A stretch of 64,000 bases of DNA from JAHJQZ01 sp963676075 (GTDB lineage: Bacteria; Pseudomonadota; Alphaproteobacteria; Rhizobiales; Devosiaceae): the NCBI GenBank assembly GCA_963676075.2, contig CAXXNZ010000031.1, positions 124,001-188,000 of the forward strand. The letters are read 5' to 3'. The notes beneath the pieces were generated by a model that was not told the DNA's origin, made no database searches, and was given only the letters and a program-made list of their open reading frames with translations. The position numbers were made by a program, and so were the translations under genes. Shown here in pieces: positions 48,509 to 57,568 of this stretch. Numbering within the stretch: the stretch's first letter is position 1; every line of letters begins with the position of its first letter.

Positions 48509-49807
48509 CTACTTCCTTGTGAGCATGATCCCGGCGTCGTTGAGCATCTCGTCGACATTGACGGTCTTGCCGGTGGCGATGGATTTGTTGGCGGCGATGC
48601 CGGTCAGGATCGACCAGGCGCCGTCCTCGTGGGTCGAGCCGCGCTTGTAGGGATCGGGGCCAACGGTGTCCGCGTCGAACAGATAGCCGAGCATCACCGG
48701 GTCGGCGCCGCCATGATCGCCCTTGCCGTCCCAAACCTCGATGTCGACCGGTTCCTTGCCCGCCTGGTGCAGCGTGGTGGTGACATTGCCGGTTTCCATG
48801 TGGGCCCGCTTGCCGCCGAACACACCGTGCACCTCGACATGGCGATGGCTGAGCTCGCCCCTGGTGCCGTAGAACTTGATCTCTAGCCCTTCCCACGGCG
48901 CATAGGCCGTCAGGGTGTAGTTGAGCGAGACATTGTTGGCGTAGCGCGCCTGCACCTGCATCGTGTCCTCGATGGTGATGTCCTCATCGAACACGCAGCG
49001 GTCGCGCAGATAGCCGTCCTCGTCCTCGGCATCGAGATAGAGTTCCTTGAGATAGTCGTCGTCCTCGATGTCGAGTTCGAACAGGCATTCCTTGGCGATG
49101 GGGCAGGTGTGGCAGCGTTCCCCGTGCCCACCATAGCCGAGTTCGACCGCCATCTCGGGGGTGTAGAAATCGCGCTTGCCGATGGCGGAAATCGTCACCG
49201 GTGACGAGCCGACCCACCAGTTGATCAGGTCGAAATGGTGGGTGGACTTGTGCACCAGAAGGCCGCCCGAATTGTTCTTGTAGCGGTGCCAGCGCCGGAA
49301 ATAGTCGGCGCCATGGACCCGGTCGAGATACCAGCGGAAGTCGACGGCGGTGATGTCGCCAATGGCGCCCGACATCAGGATTTCCTTGAGCTGGGTCCGT
49401 GCCGGTGTGTAGCGGTAGTTGAAGGTCACGGTGACCTTGCGACCGGTCTCGTTGACCGCATCGACAATCGCCTTGAGGCGGCCGAGATCCGTGGTCATCG
49501 GCTTTTCGGTGACGACATCGCACCCCGCCTTCATCGCCGCGACGATGTATTCGTGGTGCAGGTAATCCGGCACGGTGACGATCACCTTTTCGGGCGTCTG
49601 CTCGGCGATCATCTTGCCGAACTCGGACGGCCGATAGGTGGCGATGCCATTGCCCCTGGGATCGGGCACCCTGGACGCCGCAAGCGACAGGCGCTTGGGG
49701 TTGATGTCGCACAGCCCGACCAGTTCGTTGGTCGCGCCATAGGTTTCCGTCACAGCCGTCCGGAACATGTTGTGCCGAGCACCGGTGCCCACTAGTGCGT
49801 ATTTCAC
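48509..49807 (-). CDS. Gfo/Idh/MocA-family NAD(P)-dependent oxidoreductase
   Basis: A 432-residue protein starting at GTG. The Rossmann opening YALVGTGARHNMF is followed by GLCDINPKRL and CDVVTEKPMTTDLGRLKAI, which includes the catalytic Lys of the EKP motif. The C-terminal domain contains DFRWYLDRVHGADYFRRWHR and an unusual Cys cluster GHGERCHTCPIAKECLFE, which may bind a metal. Such enzymes oxidise sugars, sugar acids or deoxy-sugars. The product is probably fed by the GH43 partner downstream. Seven bases separate it from malK upstream. Confidence 0.85.
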   Translation of the reverse strand: MKYALVGTGARHNMFRTAVTETYGATNELVGLCDINPKRLSLAASRVPDPRGNGIATYRPSEFGKMIAEQTPEKVIVTVPDYLHHEYIVAAMKAGCDVVTEKPMTTDLGRLKAIVDAVNETGRKVTVTFNYRYTPARTQLKEILMSGAIGDITAVDFRWYLDRVHGADYFRRWHRYKNNSGGLLVHKSTHHFDLINWWVGSSPVTISAIGKRDFYTPEMAVELGYGGHGERCHTCPIAKECLFELDIEDDDYLKELYLDAEDEDGYLRDRCVFDEDITIEDTMQVQARYANNVSLNYTLTAYAPWEGLEIKFYGTRGELSHRHVEVHGVFGGKRAHMETGNVTTTLHQAGKEPVDIEVWDGKGDHGGADPVMLGYLFDADTVGPDPYKRGSTHEDGAWSILTGIAANKSIATGKTVNVDEMLNDAGIMLTRK

Positions 49808-49813
49808 AATCGT

Positions 49814-50887
49814 CTACCTATCGTCATCGAAATAGCCGAGACGCAATCCGTCCGGGCCGAAATAATGGGCTTCAGCCTTGTTGATGCCGAGAACCAGTTC
49901 GTCGCCAACCTTGTGGGCCGCGTGACTGGACGCCTTGACCATCAGCTTGGCCCCCGACGAAAGCACGACGTGAACGAAGGCCTCGGAGCCGAGATATTCA
50001 ACAAGGGTTATCTTGGCTTTGGTCGACACGTCGCCGCCCGCACCGACACAGAATTGCTCGGGCCTGACGCCGACGCTGATCGCGCCGTTGGGCACGGAAC
50101 CGGGAACCTCAAGAGTTCCGAAATCCGGAATGGTGATGCCGCCCTTGTCTGCCGCACCTGAGATCATGTTCATCTTCGGCGAACCGATGAAGGTGGCAAC
50201 GAAGGTGTTCTGCGGGCGCTCGTAGAGTTCAACAGGCGTGCCGAGCTGCTCGAGATTCCCAGCGCTCAGGACAGCGATCCGCGAGGCCATGGTCATCGCC
50301 TCGACCTGGTCGTGGGTCACATAGATCATCGTTGTCCCGAGGCGGTTGTAGAGCCCCGCCAGTTCGACGCGCATCTGTACCCGCAGCTCTGCATCGAGAT
50401 TGGACAGTGGTTCATCGAACAGGAACAGCTGCGGCTCGCGAACGATGGCACGGCCGATGGCAACACGCTGCTTCTGCCCGCCCGAGAGCTGTCGCGGCTT
50501 TCTCTCCATCAGGTCGCCGATCTGCAGGATCTTGGCGGCCTCGGCGACGCGCCGTTCGATTTCCGGCTTGGGCATCTTGAGGTTGGTCAGCCCGAACGCG
50601 AGGTTCCGCCTGACGGACATATGCGGGTAAAGCGCGTAGGACTGGAAGACCATCGACAGGTTGCGCTGGGAGGCCGGCACGTCATTGACGACGCGGTCGC
50701 CGATCGAGATCGTCCCATCCGTGATTTCCTCAAGCCCGGCGACCATGCGCAAAAGCGTGGACTTGCCGCAGCCCGAGGGGCCGACAAGAACGAGAAACTC
50801 GCCGTCGATAACTTCAAGATCGATGCCGTGAATGGCTTCGACATTGCCGTAGCGTTTGACGACCTCTCTGAGACTGACACCAGCCAT
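49814..50887 (-). CDS. Sugar ABC importer ATPase (MalK/UgpC type)
   Basis: A 357-residue ATPase. Walker A GPSGCGKST is at residues 36-44, with FQSYALYPHMSV, signature LSGGQKQRV, FDEPLSNLDAELR and the YVTHDQVEAMTM switch. The C-terminal regulatory (OB/TOBE) domain ends in GPDGLRLGYFDDDR. This is the CUT1 type that can serve several permease pairs. It is the only MalK in the window and may energise the ATPase-less importer at 19860-23005 too. The start at MAGVSL has GGGG 6 bases before it. Confidence 0.94.
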   Translation of the reverse strand: MAGVSLREVVKRYGNVEAIHGIDLEVIDGEFLVLVGPSGCGKSTLLRMVAGLEEITDGTISIGDRVVNDVPASQRNLSMVFQSYALYPHMSVRRNLAFGLTNLKMPKPEIERRVAEAAKILQIGDLMERKPRQLSGGQKQRVAIGRAIVREPQLFLFDEPLSNLDAELRVQMRVELAGLYNRLGTTMIYVTHDQVEAMTMASRIAVLSAGNLEQLGTPVELYERPQNTFVATFIGSPKMNMISGAADKGGITIPDFGTLEVPGSVPNGAISVGVRPEQFCVGAGGDVSTKAKITLVEYLGSEAFVHVVLSSGAKLMVKASSHAAHKVGDELVLGINKAEAHYFGPDGLRLGYFDDDR

Positions 50888-50896
50888 GACCAACCC

Positions 50897-51805
50897 CTAT
50901 TTCAACCCGCTCATGGCGATGCCGCGGATGATGAATTTCTGGAAGACGACGAAGAACAATACGATCGGCAGGATCGACAGCACCGACATGGCAAACATCT
51001 GTCCGTATTCGGAAACGCTGTCCTGGGAGGTGAACATCCGAAGTGCCAGGGGCGCCGTGTAATTGTCGATGTTGTTCAAATAGACCAGAGGTCCGAGGAA
51101 ATCGTCCCAGGTCCAGATGAAGGTGAAGATGGATGCCGTGGCAACGGCCGGCAGCGACAGCGGCATGATGATCGCCCAGTAGATCTTGAAGGGCGAGCAG
51201 CCGTCGATCATCGCTGCCTCGTCGAGCTCGCGCGGCAATTGCCGGAAGAACTGCACCATCAGGAAGACGAAAAAGGCGTCCGAGGCGAGGAATTTCGGCA
51301 CGATCAGCGGCAGGAAGGAGTTCACCCAGCCCATGTTGAGGAACAGGATGTATTGCGGGATGAGAACGACGTGATACGGGATCATCAGCGTCATCATCAT
51401 CATCGCGAAAAAGATGTTCTTGCCGTTGAATTCGAGCCGCGCGAAAGCGTAGGCGGCAAAGCTCGACGAGAGCACGTTGCCGATCACCGCCAGGATGGTG
51501 ATGAACAGCGAGTTGCCGAAAAACCGCGTGAAGCTCACCGCCAGCCCGTTCCAGCCTTCGGGGTAATTCTGCCACTTGAACTCTTCGGGCCACAGTGACA
51601 GCGCCTGGTTGAAGATCTGGTTGTCCGGCTTGAACGAGGCGAGGACCAGCCAGATCAGCGGATAGAGCATGATCAGGGTGCAAAGGATCAGGAAGGCGTG
51701 CTTCAAAAGCGCGGCGTTGCGCTGTTGGCGCTGACGCTGTGCGCGCAGTTGCGCGGCGACTTCGCGGACCTGATCGGCTGTTGTTGGGGCGGCAAGATCG
51801 GTCAT
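50897..51805 (-). CDS. Carbohydrate ABC permease, MalG type
   Basis: A 302-residue permease with an N-terminal cytoplasmic segment of about 30 residues, six helices and an EAA loop reading DEAAMIDGCSPFKIYWAIIMPLSLP. Its start overlaps the MalF-type gene by 4 bases. With MalK it forms the CUT1 importer of the xylo-oligosaccharide locus. Confidence 0.93.
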   Translation of the reverse strand: MTDLAAPTTADQVREVAAQLRAQRQRQQRNAALLKHAFLILCTLIMLYPLIWLVLASFKPDNQIFNQALSLWPEEFKWQNYPEGWNGLAVSFTRFFGNSLFITILAVIGNVLSSSFAAYAFARLEFNGKNIFFAMMMMTLMIPYHVVLIPQYILFLNMGWVNSFLPLIVPKFLASDAFFVFLMVQFFRQLPRELDEAAMIDGCSPFKIYWAIIMPLSLPAVATASIFTFIWTWDDFLGPLVYLNNIDNYTAPLALRMFTSQDSVSEYGQMFAMSVLSILPIVLFFVVFQKFIIRGIAMSGLK

Positions 51806-52695
51806 CCGCGTTCACTCTCGTAGTGGACCCAGTATTTCGAGGTCCAGAAGGCGATGCCGGTAAAGATCGCGATGATGATGAGCAGCACCCAGGCAAGCGC
51901 CGAGGCATAGCCCATGCGGAAATAGGTGAAGGCTTCCTGGTAGAGATAGAGCGTCATGAACAGCAAGCTGTCCAAGGGACGCCCGTCGCCGGAAGAGATG
52001 ATGAAGGCCTGGGTGAAGGCCTTGAAGGCGTCGATCGTCTGCAGAACCAGGTTGAAGAAGATGACCGGCGCAAGCAGTGGAATGGTGATCGAAAAGAACT
52101 GACGGACCTTGCCGGCAGCGTCGATTTCCGCCGCCTCGTAAAGCTCCTGCGGGATGGCGCGCAACCCGGCCAGGAAGATCAGCATCGGTGATCCGAACTG
52201 CCACACTGCCAGAAGGACGATCGTGTAGAGCGAATACTGGGGATCCGAGAGCCAGTACTGGCCTTCGATGCCGAAGAGACCCAGGAACGAATTGATGACG
52301 CCGTGGAAGTCGAACAGCTGGTGCCAGAGCACCGCGACGGCAACCGATCCGCCAAGGATCGAGGGCAGGTAGAACAGTGCCCGGTAAATCGAAATGCCCC
52401 GGATCCCCTTGTCGAGCACCATGGCGACCACCAGAGCGAAGACAAGCTTGGCCGGCACAGACAGGAAAACGAAAGCGAAGGTAACCCGCAGCGAGGTCAT
52501 GAAGCGATCGTCGACCGTGAACATGAACTCGTAATTCTCGAGCCCGGCCCAGCGCGGCGGATTGATCACATCGTAGTTGGTGAAGGAAAAATAGAGCGAA
52601 GCCAGAATCGGTCCGAGCGCAAGCAGGAAGAACCCGATGAACCACGGGGTCAGAAAGGTGTAGGCCGGCCAATTGCGACGCAGGAACTTGCGCAT
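51802..52695 (-). CDS. Carbohydrate ABC permease, MalF type
   Basis: A 297-residue permease with six helices and an EAA loop reading YEAAEIDAAGKVRQFFSITIPLLAP. An early SFTNYDVINPPRWAGLENYEFMF segment is typical of CUT1 MalF subunits. It begins about 100 bases after the binding protein, across a hairpin that may lower permease expression relative to the binding protein. Confidence 0.93.
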   Translation of the reverse strand: MRKFLRRNWPAYTFLTPWFIGFFLLALGPILASLYFSFTNYDVINPPRWAGLENYEFMFTVDDRFMTSLRVTFAFVFLSVPAKLVFALVVAMVLDKGIRGISIYRALFYLPSILGGSVAVAVLWHQLFDFHGVINSFLGLFGIEGQYWLSDPQYSLYTIVLLAVWQFGSPMLIFLAGLRAIPQELYEAAEIDAAGKVRQFFSITIPLLAPVIFFNLVLQTIDAFKAFTQAFIISSGDGRPLDSLLFMTLYLYQEAFTYFRMGYASALAWVLLIIIAIFTGIAFWTSKYWVHYESERG

Positions 52696-52748
52696 GTTTT
52701 TCTCAGATGCCGATCACGATTGCCTTGGCGGGGCGAGCCCCGGAGGAG

Positions 52749-52771
52749 CCTCGCGGCGCATGGCCGCGAGG
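52749..52771 (-). other. Hairpin between binding-protein and permease genes
   Basis: CCTCGCGGC (52749-52757) and GCCGCGAGG (52763-52771) form a perfect 9-bp stem with a 5-nt loop. It lies between the binding-protein stop and the permease start. Such hairpins commonly protect binding-protein mRNA or partly terminate transcription. Confidence 0.55.
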
Positions 52772-52797
52772 TGAGAGATTGAGATGAAGCGAAACGA

Positions 52798-54105
52798 CTA
52801 GCTGTTGCGCTTGCGGATGAACTTGGCCTGACGGATGAAGTTCTCCGCGGCGCCCTTGACGTCATCCTGTTCGAGCAGCACGCCGGTGGCGATACGCTGA
52901 TAGGTCTGTTCGATCTCGTTGGCGCCCGATGGGAAGGGCGGCGGCAGCGGCGCCGACTTGCTGCTGATGCCGTCCATGTAGGCCACCGACTTGGCCTCGG
53001 TCTCCGACAGGGTCGGGATCAGGGCGTTGCGGGCGGCGGTATTGGCCGGAATGCCGCGTTCGAGGCCGAGGATGTTGGTCATGTCGGTGTCGTTGACGAA
53101 GGCCGACATATAGGTCGCCGCCGCTTCGGGATTTGCGCTGTCGCGCGTCAGGCAGATGAACTGGCTGGGCTGGACATAGGAACCCGGCACCATTTCCGCC
53201 GTGTTCGGATACATCGCCGCCTCAAGCCGTGCCTCGTTGATCTTCTGGGCACCGACCAGCTGGTTCGACCACTGGAAGGTCGTTGCCGCCGTACCCTTGG
53301 TCAGCGGCCAGTCAGCCATCTGGGCGCCGACAACGCCGGCCGAAGCCTTGCCGGGCAGGGTGGCGCCAGCATCGCGGATATCCTTCCACATGGCGAAGTA
53401 CTCGGCCACCAGTTCGGCCGGGCAATCGATGTCGCCCGTGTCCCAGTTGAAGAAGTGCACCCCGTTCTGGGTCACGAAGTCGGAGAAGAGCTGGTAATTG
53501 GCCGTGGCGTCTTCGGTGCCAGCCATGCCCTCGTTGGCCTTGGCGATTTCGACGCCTATGCGCTTGAGGTCGTCATAGGTCCAGCCGAACGGATCGAAAC
53601 CGTTGCCTGCCTCGAAGCCGGCCTTCTTGAAGGCGTCGGCATTGTAGATGGTCATGTGGCTGTTGGCGCCGATCGACAGGGCATAGAGCTTGCCGCCGAA
53701 GGTGCCGGCCTTGATGGCGCTTTCGTCCATCTGGGTGACGTCCAGCGCCTTGCCGACGAACTCATCGAGCGGCAGCAGGGCGCCGCGCTCGATATATTCG
53801 AAAATGGCGCCGTAGCCGTGCTGGATGACGTCCGGCATGTTGTGGCCGGCGATCTGGGTATTGAGCTTGGGGAAGTAGTCAGGGAAGCTGACGGTCTCGC
53901 CGACAACCTCTATGTCCTGGTGCTTCTGGTTGAAGATGTCGATAACCGCGAAGGTGCGCTTGTCGCGCTCGGGGTTGCCCCACCAGAAATGGCGGACTTT
54001 CGCCACGTCTGCGGCAAAAACACTGCGCGTACCGACCATCGGCAGAAGTGCTGCCACGGCCCCGGCGCTCAGGAACTGGCGTCGATCAAGACGAGTTTTG
54101 TTCAT
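52798..54105 (-). CDS. Sugar ABC substrate-binding protein with Tat-type leader
   Basis: A 435-residue exported protein. The leader NKTRLDRRQFLSAGAVAALLP has a twin-arginine motif. The mature part has the family 1 layout: VRHFWWGNPERDKRTFAVIDIFNQKHQD, then FPDYFPKLNTQIAGHNMPDVIQ. It lies first in the operon of binding protein, permeases, ATPase, oxidoreductase and GH43. GGAGGA before the ATG fixes the start. The ligand is probably a plant-derived oligosaccharide, judged from neighbours. Confidence 0.91.
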   Translation of the reverse strand: MNKTRLDRRQFLSAGAVAALLPMVGTRSVFAADVAKVRHFWWGNPERDKRTFAVIDIFNQKHQDIEVVGETVSFPDYFPKLNTQIAGHNMPDVIQHGYGAIFEYIERGALLPLDEFVGKALDVTQMDESAIKAGTFGGKLYALSIGANSHMTIYNADAFKKAGFEAGNGFDPFGWTYDDLKRIGVEIAKANEGMAGTEDATANYQLFSDFVTQNGVHFFNWDTGDIDCPAELVAEYFAMWKDIRDAGATLPGKASAGVVGAQMADWPLTKGTAATTFQWSNQLVGAQKINEARLEAAMYPNTAEMVPGSYVQPSQFICLTRDSANPEAAATYMSAFVNDTDMTNILGLERGIPANTAARNALIPTLSETEAKSVAYMDGISSKSAPLPPPFPSGANEIEQTYQRIATGVLLEQDDVKGAAENFIRQAKFIRKRNS

Positions 54106-54299
54106 ATTTGGGTCCTCCCTGGACAACTGTGGTCGTTCGGTATGCTGGCGGCGTTGGCTCCTGCCGCCCGGGTTTTTCCCCATGCCGCTTCCCGACTTGT
54201 CTCGTGCCGTAAACCCACTCGCGAGGGCAGGTTCCAGCACCGATGGCAAATCTTAATCACGCCCTTACCTGTCAAACAAATACATATTTTGACTTTTTC

Positions 54300-54316
54300 T
54301 ATAAATTCCATTTATA
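54300..54316 (+). promoter_or_regulatory. Candidate LysR-type regulator binding site
   Basis: TATAAAT-TCC-ATTTATA is a perfect 17-bp palindrome ending 21 bases before the LysR-family ATG, within the 232-base divergent region shared with the sugar-importer operon. It contains the T-N11-A pattern used by LysR-type regulators. Confidence 0.45.
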
Positions 54317-54337
54317 CCGCAAGGGGAGGTGCGCGAC

Positions 54338-55255
54338 ATGGATAAAGCGCTTGAGCAGTTTCTCGCTGTCACAGAAACGGGGTCGCTGGTTGCCGCCGCC
54401 GAGCAGCTTCTGATCTCTCAGCCGGCACTTTCATATTCGATGAAAAAGCTCGAAAAGAGCCTTGGCGTGAAGCTGTTCGAGCGCACCTCGCGCGGTGTGC
54501 GGCTGACGGTCTACGGCGAGACGCTGCATGAGAAGGTCCTGCTCATGCGCCGGCTCTACACCAATGCGCTCGACACAATCGAGCGGCAGCGCGCCGAGCT
54601 TGAACAGGGTATCAGCATCGGTACCGGCTACTCGACGTGGATCCTGTTTTTGAAGGACTATGTCGGGGACTATTTCCGTACCCATCCCAACGCACCGATC
54701 AATGTCAGCATCGGCAATGCCATGCGCTGCATGGATCAGCTTCTCGCCGGCGACATCTCGCTGTTCATCGGCCACAGGATTCCCAACCTTGCCGGCGATA
54801 TCGAAGCCGAGTTCATTCCATTGGGCATGGCGACCGACGGCTATTTCGTCCGCCATGGCCATCCGCTGCTCGGCGCGCCCCGGCAGGTGTCGGAGATATT
54901 CGCCTGGCCAACCAGCATGGCATTTCCGTCCGAAACCCGTCAGCGGCGTCTTCAGGCAAACACCTCGGAGCCGCAACCCGACAGGTCTGGGCATGTGTTC
55001 ACCTCGAACTCGCTCGAGGCATGCATGGCCTTCGTCGCTTCGACCGATGCCGTGCTCATTCACTCCAATCTGCTCGCCCATTTCTTTGACACGCAGGGGC
55101 TCGAACAGGTCGTGACCGGGCCCGATGAATTGCTGCCGAGCTGGTTGCTTGGCATTTACGTGCTTAGGGAGCGGCGTACGGACCCGCATGTGGTCAACAT
55201 CATCAGGATGATCCGCGAGAACGCCAAGACACTCGACCTGACGCCGCCGGTATGA
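54338..55255 (+). CDS. LysR-family transcriptional regulator
   Basis: A 305-residue regulator. The helix-turn-helix reads ALEQFLAVTETGSLVAAAEQLLISQPALSYSMKKLEKSLGVKLFER, and the substrate-binding domain starts near residue 90. ATG 54338 was chosen with GGGGAGG 8 bases before. A GTG 9 bases upstream is the alternative. It is divergent from the sugar-importer operon, so it likely controls it, and convergent with the glycosidase gene. Confidence 0.92.
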   Translation: MDKALEQFLAVTETGSLVAAAEQLLISQPALSYSMKKLEKSLGVKLFERTSRGVRLTVYGETLHEKVLLMRRLYTNALDTIERQRAELEQGISIGTGYSTWILFLKDYVGDYFRTHPNAPINVSIGNAMRCMDQLLAGDISLFIGHRIPNLAGDIEAEFIPLGMATDGYFVRHGHPLLGAPRQVSEIFAWPTSMAFPSETRQRRLQANTSEPQPDRSGHVFTSNSLEACMAFVASTDAVLIHSNLLAHFFDTQGLEQVVTGPDELLPSWLLGIYVLRERRTDPHVVNIIRMIRENAKTLDLTPPV

Positions 55256-55294
55256 CCTCCGGCGGGCGCGGACCGCGACTGCGCCCCGCCGACC

Positions 55295-56938
55295 TCAGGA
55301 GCTGATCGGCACATAGCCGGCAGGCCAGACCGCAGTGAGGCCGTCGTCGCGGAAATCGAGTTGTTCGTTGGGGCCGATGGTGACCTCGAAAGTGCCCCCA
55401 GGTCCTGAGACCGTGCCGGAAACCGGCGCGACGCTCATGCCGATCAGCGAGACCGGTGTGCCGGCGCGGTCGGTGACGAGCCGGATGCCTTTCGGGAAGC
55501 GATGAAGCGGCGCGCCATCCTTGTAGACGACCACTTCGGTTTCCGACGTGACAAGCTCGAACCGCGCGCCGTCGATTATCCGGGCGTAGCCTGTCTCGAT
55601 GTCGACCTGCCGATGGGAGATCGAAGCCGGCGCCAGACCAGTGAACCACAGCAAGCCGTCCGGTCGCGGCAGGATGCCGAACAGGCGCTCGACGAAGTCG
55701 ATGAGGCCAAGCATTGCCGGCGAGTAGCTTTCGGTGAAGCCGGCGTCACCAGTGAACGGATTGATGGTCTGGGCGAAGCGTTCCATCCGGAACAGGGCCC
55801 ACAGAGCCGGCTGCAGCGCCAAACCGAGCTCGACATGGCGGCGATGCGCTTCGAACGCGTGCGGGGCGCGGATCAGGCTCAACAGGTTGGTCGGCCCGCA
55901 CCAGGAATTGTGGTCGGGTGAGGGGTCGAAGCGCGGATCGCTCATCGCGATCGAGGTGAATGGGTACTTGGCGAAGAACTTTCCCGTATTGAGCAGGTAG
56001 CGATCGAGCATTTCGGCGAAGAAATCGTCGTCGCCCACCTCAGAGGCCAGAACCCGCAACAACACGTCCGATTGCACCCGGACTGGCCGGCCGTGCCGGT
56101 CGCTGTCGTAAAAGAACTGGTCGGTATCATCGAAGCAGTGTCGATGCAGCGCTGCCGTGCTTGCCGCCGCCAGATCGTCCCAGGTGGTCTCGTCATCGCC
56201 GAGCTCGTCGGCGATGCGCGCCAAATAGCTGCGCTGACAGGCGATATTGGCCGTAAGGTCGGGCGCGACGAACGGAACGAGCGGGTTGGCGGGGTCGCAC
56301 CGGGCCGGGTCGTTTTCATGGGGCGTGTCCGGCACGTGCCAGAAGCGCGCCGACAGATCGTGCCCCGTGTCGAAACAGCAGAAGGCCTCGACGCCTCCCG
56401 TGCCGCGCGTATCGCGATTGCCGGCAATCCAGCCATCATAGGCGGCCATCGCGGTATACATGGTCTCAAGGAACGCTCGGTCACGTCCGTTGAGCCGGTA
56501 GTGGTTCCACACCGAGCGCGCCAGGGGCGTGACGAGCTGGATCTGGTTGAAGACCGCGCCATCCGCCGTCAGCTTGTAGGGGAAAAGGCCATCGGGCCGC
56601 TGGGTTTTGGCAAAGCCCTCGAAAGTGCGCTGCGCCACGCCCGGCAGAAAGCGTGACAACAGTTCGGCGCTGATAGTGCCGGTGCTTTCGAGCCAGCAAC
56701 CGAAATAGATGCCGCCTTCCTGAAGGATCAGGCCGAGATCATCCGTCGATTTCACGCAGGAAAACAGTTCCCGAACGGCCCGGTAGTACTGGCGCTCGTA
56801 TCCCGGATCGGAGCAAACAAATGAGACACCCGACGCCTGCCATTCGGCAAGGCAGGGCGCCGACGTTTCGCCGGACGGTGGGGCAATTTCGCCTGCCAGA
56901 TCAAGAGAACGCAGTCGGGTGACGAGATCATTGCTCAT
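55295..56938 (-). CDS. Six-hairpin glycoside hydrolase, MGH1/GH63-like
   Basis: A 547-residue cytoplasmic protein with an (alpha/alpha)6-type layout. Motifs include RQYYRAVRELFSC, LQEGGIYFGCWLES, TQRPDGLFPYKL, WNHYRLNGRDRAFLETMY, DHNSWCGPTNLL and AGFTESYSPAMLG, the last two supplying likely catalytic acids. It resembles the mannosylglycerate-hydrolase/GH63 group but exact specificity is not readable. The C terminus is a beta domain of about 90 residues. It converges with the LysR gene and is probably transcribed from its own promoter in 56939-57100. Confidence 0.7.
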   Translation of the reverse strand: MSNDLVTRLRSLDLAGEIAPPSGETSAPCLAEWQASGVSFVCSDPGYERQYYRAVRELFSCVKSTDDLGLILQEGGIYFGCWLESTGTISAELLSRFLPGVAQRTFEGFAKTQRPDGLFPYKLTADGAVFNQIQLVTPLARSVWNHYRLNGRDRAFLETMYTAMAAYDGWIAGNRDTRGTGGVEAFCCFDTGHDLSARFWHVPDTPHENDPARCDPANPLVPFVAPDLTANIACQRSYLARIADELGDDETTWDDLAAASTAALHRHCFDDTDQFFYDSDRHGRPVRVQSDVLLRVLASEVGDDDFFAEMLDRYLLNTGKFFAKYPFTSIAMSDPRFDPSPDHNSWCGPTNLLSLIRAPHAFEAHRRHVELGLALQPALWALFRMERFAQTINPFTGDAGFTESYSPAMLGLIDFVERLFGILPRPDGLLWFTGLAPASISHRQVDIETGYARIIDGARFELVTSETEVVVYKDGAPLHRFPKGIRLVTDRAGTPVSLIGMSVAPVSGTVSGPGGTFEVTIGPNEQLDFRDDGLTAVWPAGYVPISS

Positions 56939-57509
56939 TTCTTAACCTTGGTCGCTCCTGCCGGGTCGGCGTTATCTGGGCCGCGAGAATTGGCGTCACC
57001 CTCGGCGAAAATGCAAACCCGTTCAACAATTCGCCGATGATATGGGTCGAGATGGCTGGCTGGGCATCTGGCGGAAAATTGCTAAAGCTGGCCAGTTTGT
57101 GCGGCTTTCGTGAGCATTGATGGCCCCAAACGCGATCGTACGAGACCTCTGTCCCATCGTCGCACCGCCCCGTCACTCAATGGATAAGGCGTGCAAGATC
57201 CGGTCTCCGATCGGACTGGATCTCCCGACGACAATCGAATCACCGTCGCGCGGTTTCGTGGATCGGGTGAGAACAAGCACATCTTTTCTCATCCTCCGTC
57301 GCTACTCCTACAGCGAACATTACCTGAGCCCAGCCGCGTAGAGAGCAATAGCCCGATGAAGGGCTGGCGCAGCGGGAGAACGCGCAGCCGCCAATCTCGT
57401 TTCGGCTCTTCATGTGCGCGCCGCCAAGGTTGCCGATCACCGAGACATGTTGCATTCAGGCCATGTGTGTCACACTATCAAAAGTGCATCGATTTCAGAA
57501 TACTATGGA
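56939..57509. other. Intergenic region, no gene seen
   Basis: Nothing with coding character is visible here on either strand. The short open frames are Arg- and Pro-rich and lack ribosome sites. It must hold the leftward promoter of the glycosidase gene and the rightward promoter of the SorC operon. No insertion element or RNA gene is recognised. Confidence 0.5.
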
Positions 57510-57541
57510 TGGAAGCTGCGTGAGCGCATGCGCAGCTTCCA
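57510..57541 (+). promoter_or_regulatory. Perfect 11-bp inverted repeat just before sorC-type gene
   Basis: TGGAAGCTGCG (57510-57520) and CGCAGCTTCCA (57531-57541) are perfect inverse copies around 10 bases, ending 27 bases before the regulator start. This is a plausible operator for the SorC protein or a leader hairpin. Confidence 0.5.
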
Positions 57542-57568
57542 GTTGGACGACTGGGGTGCGGAAAAGGG

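Noticed and set aside
50312..51598. A 428-codon plus-strand frame
   Set aside because: It is opposite malK and the MalG-type permease, with shadow-like Arg/His/Asp-rich composition.
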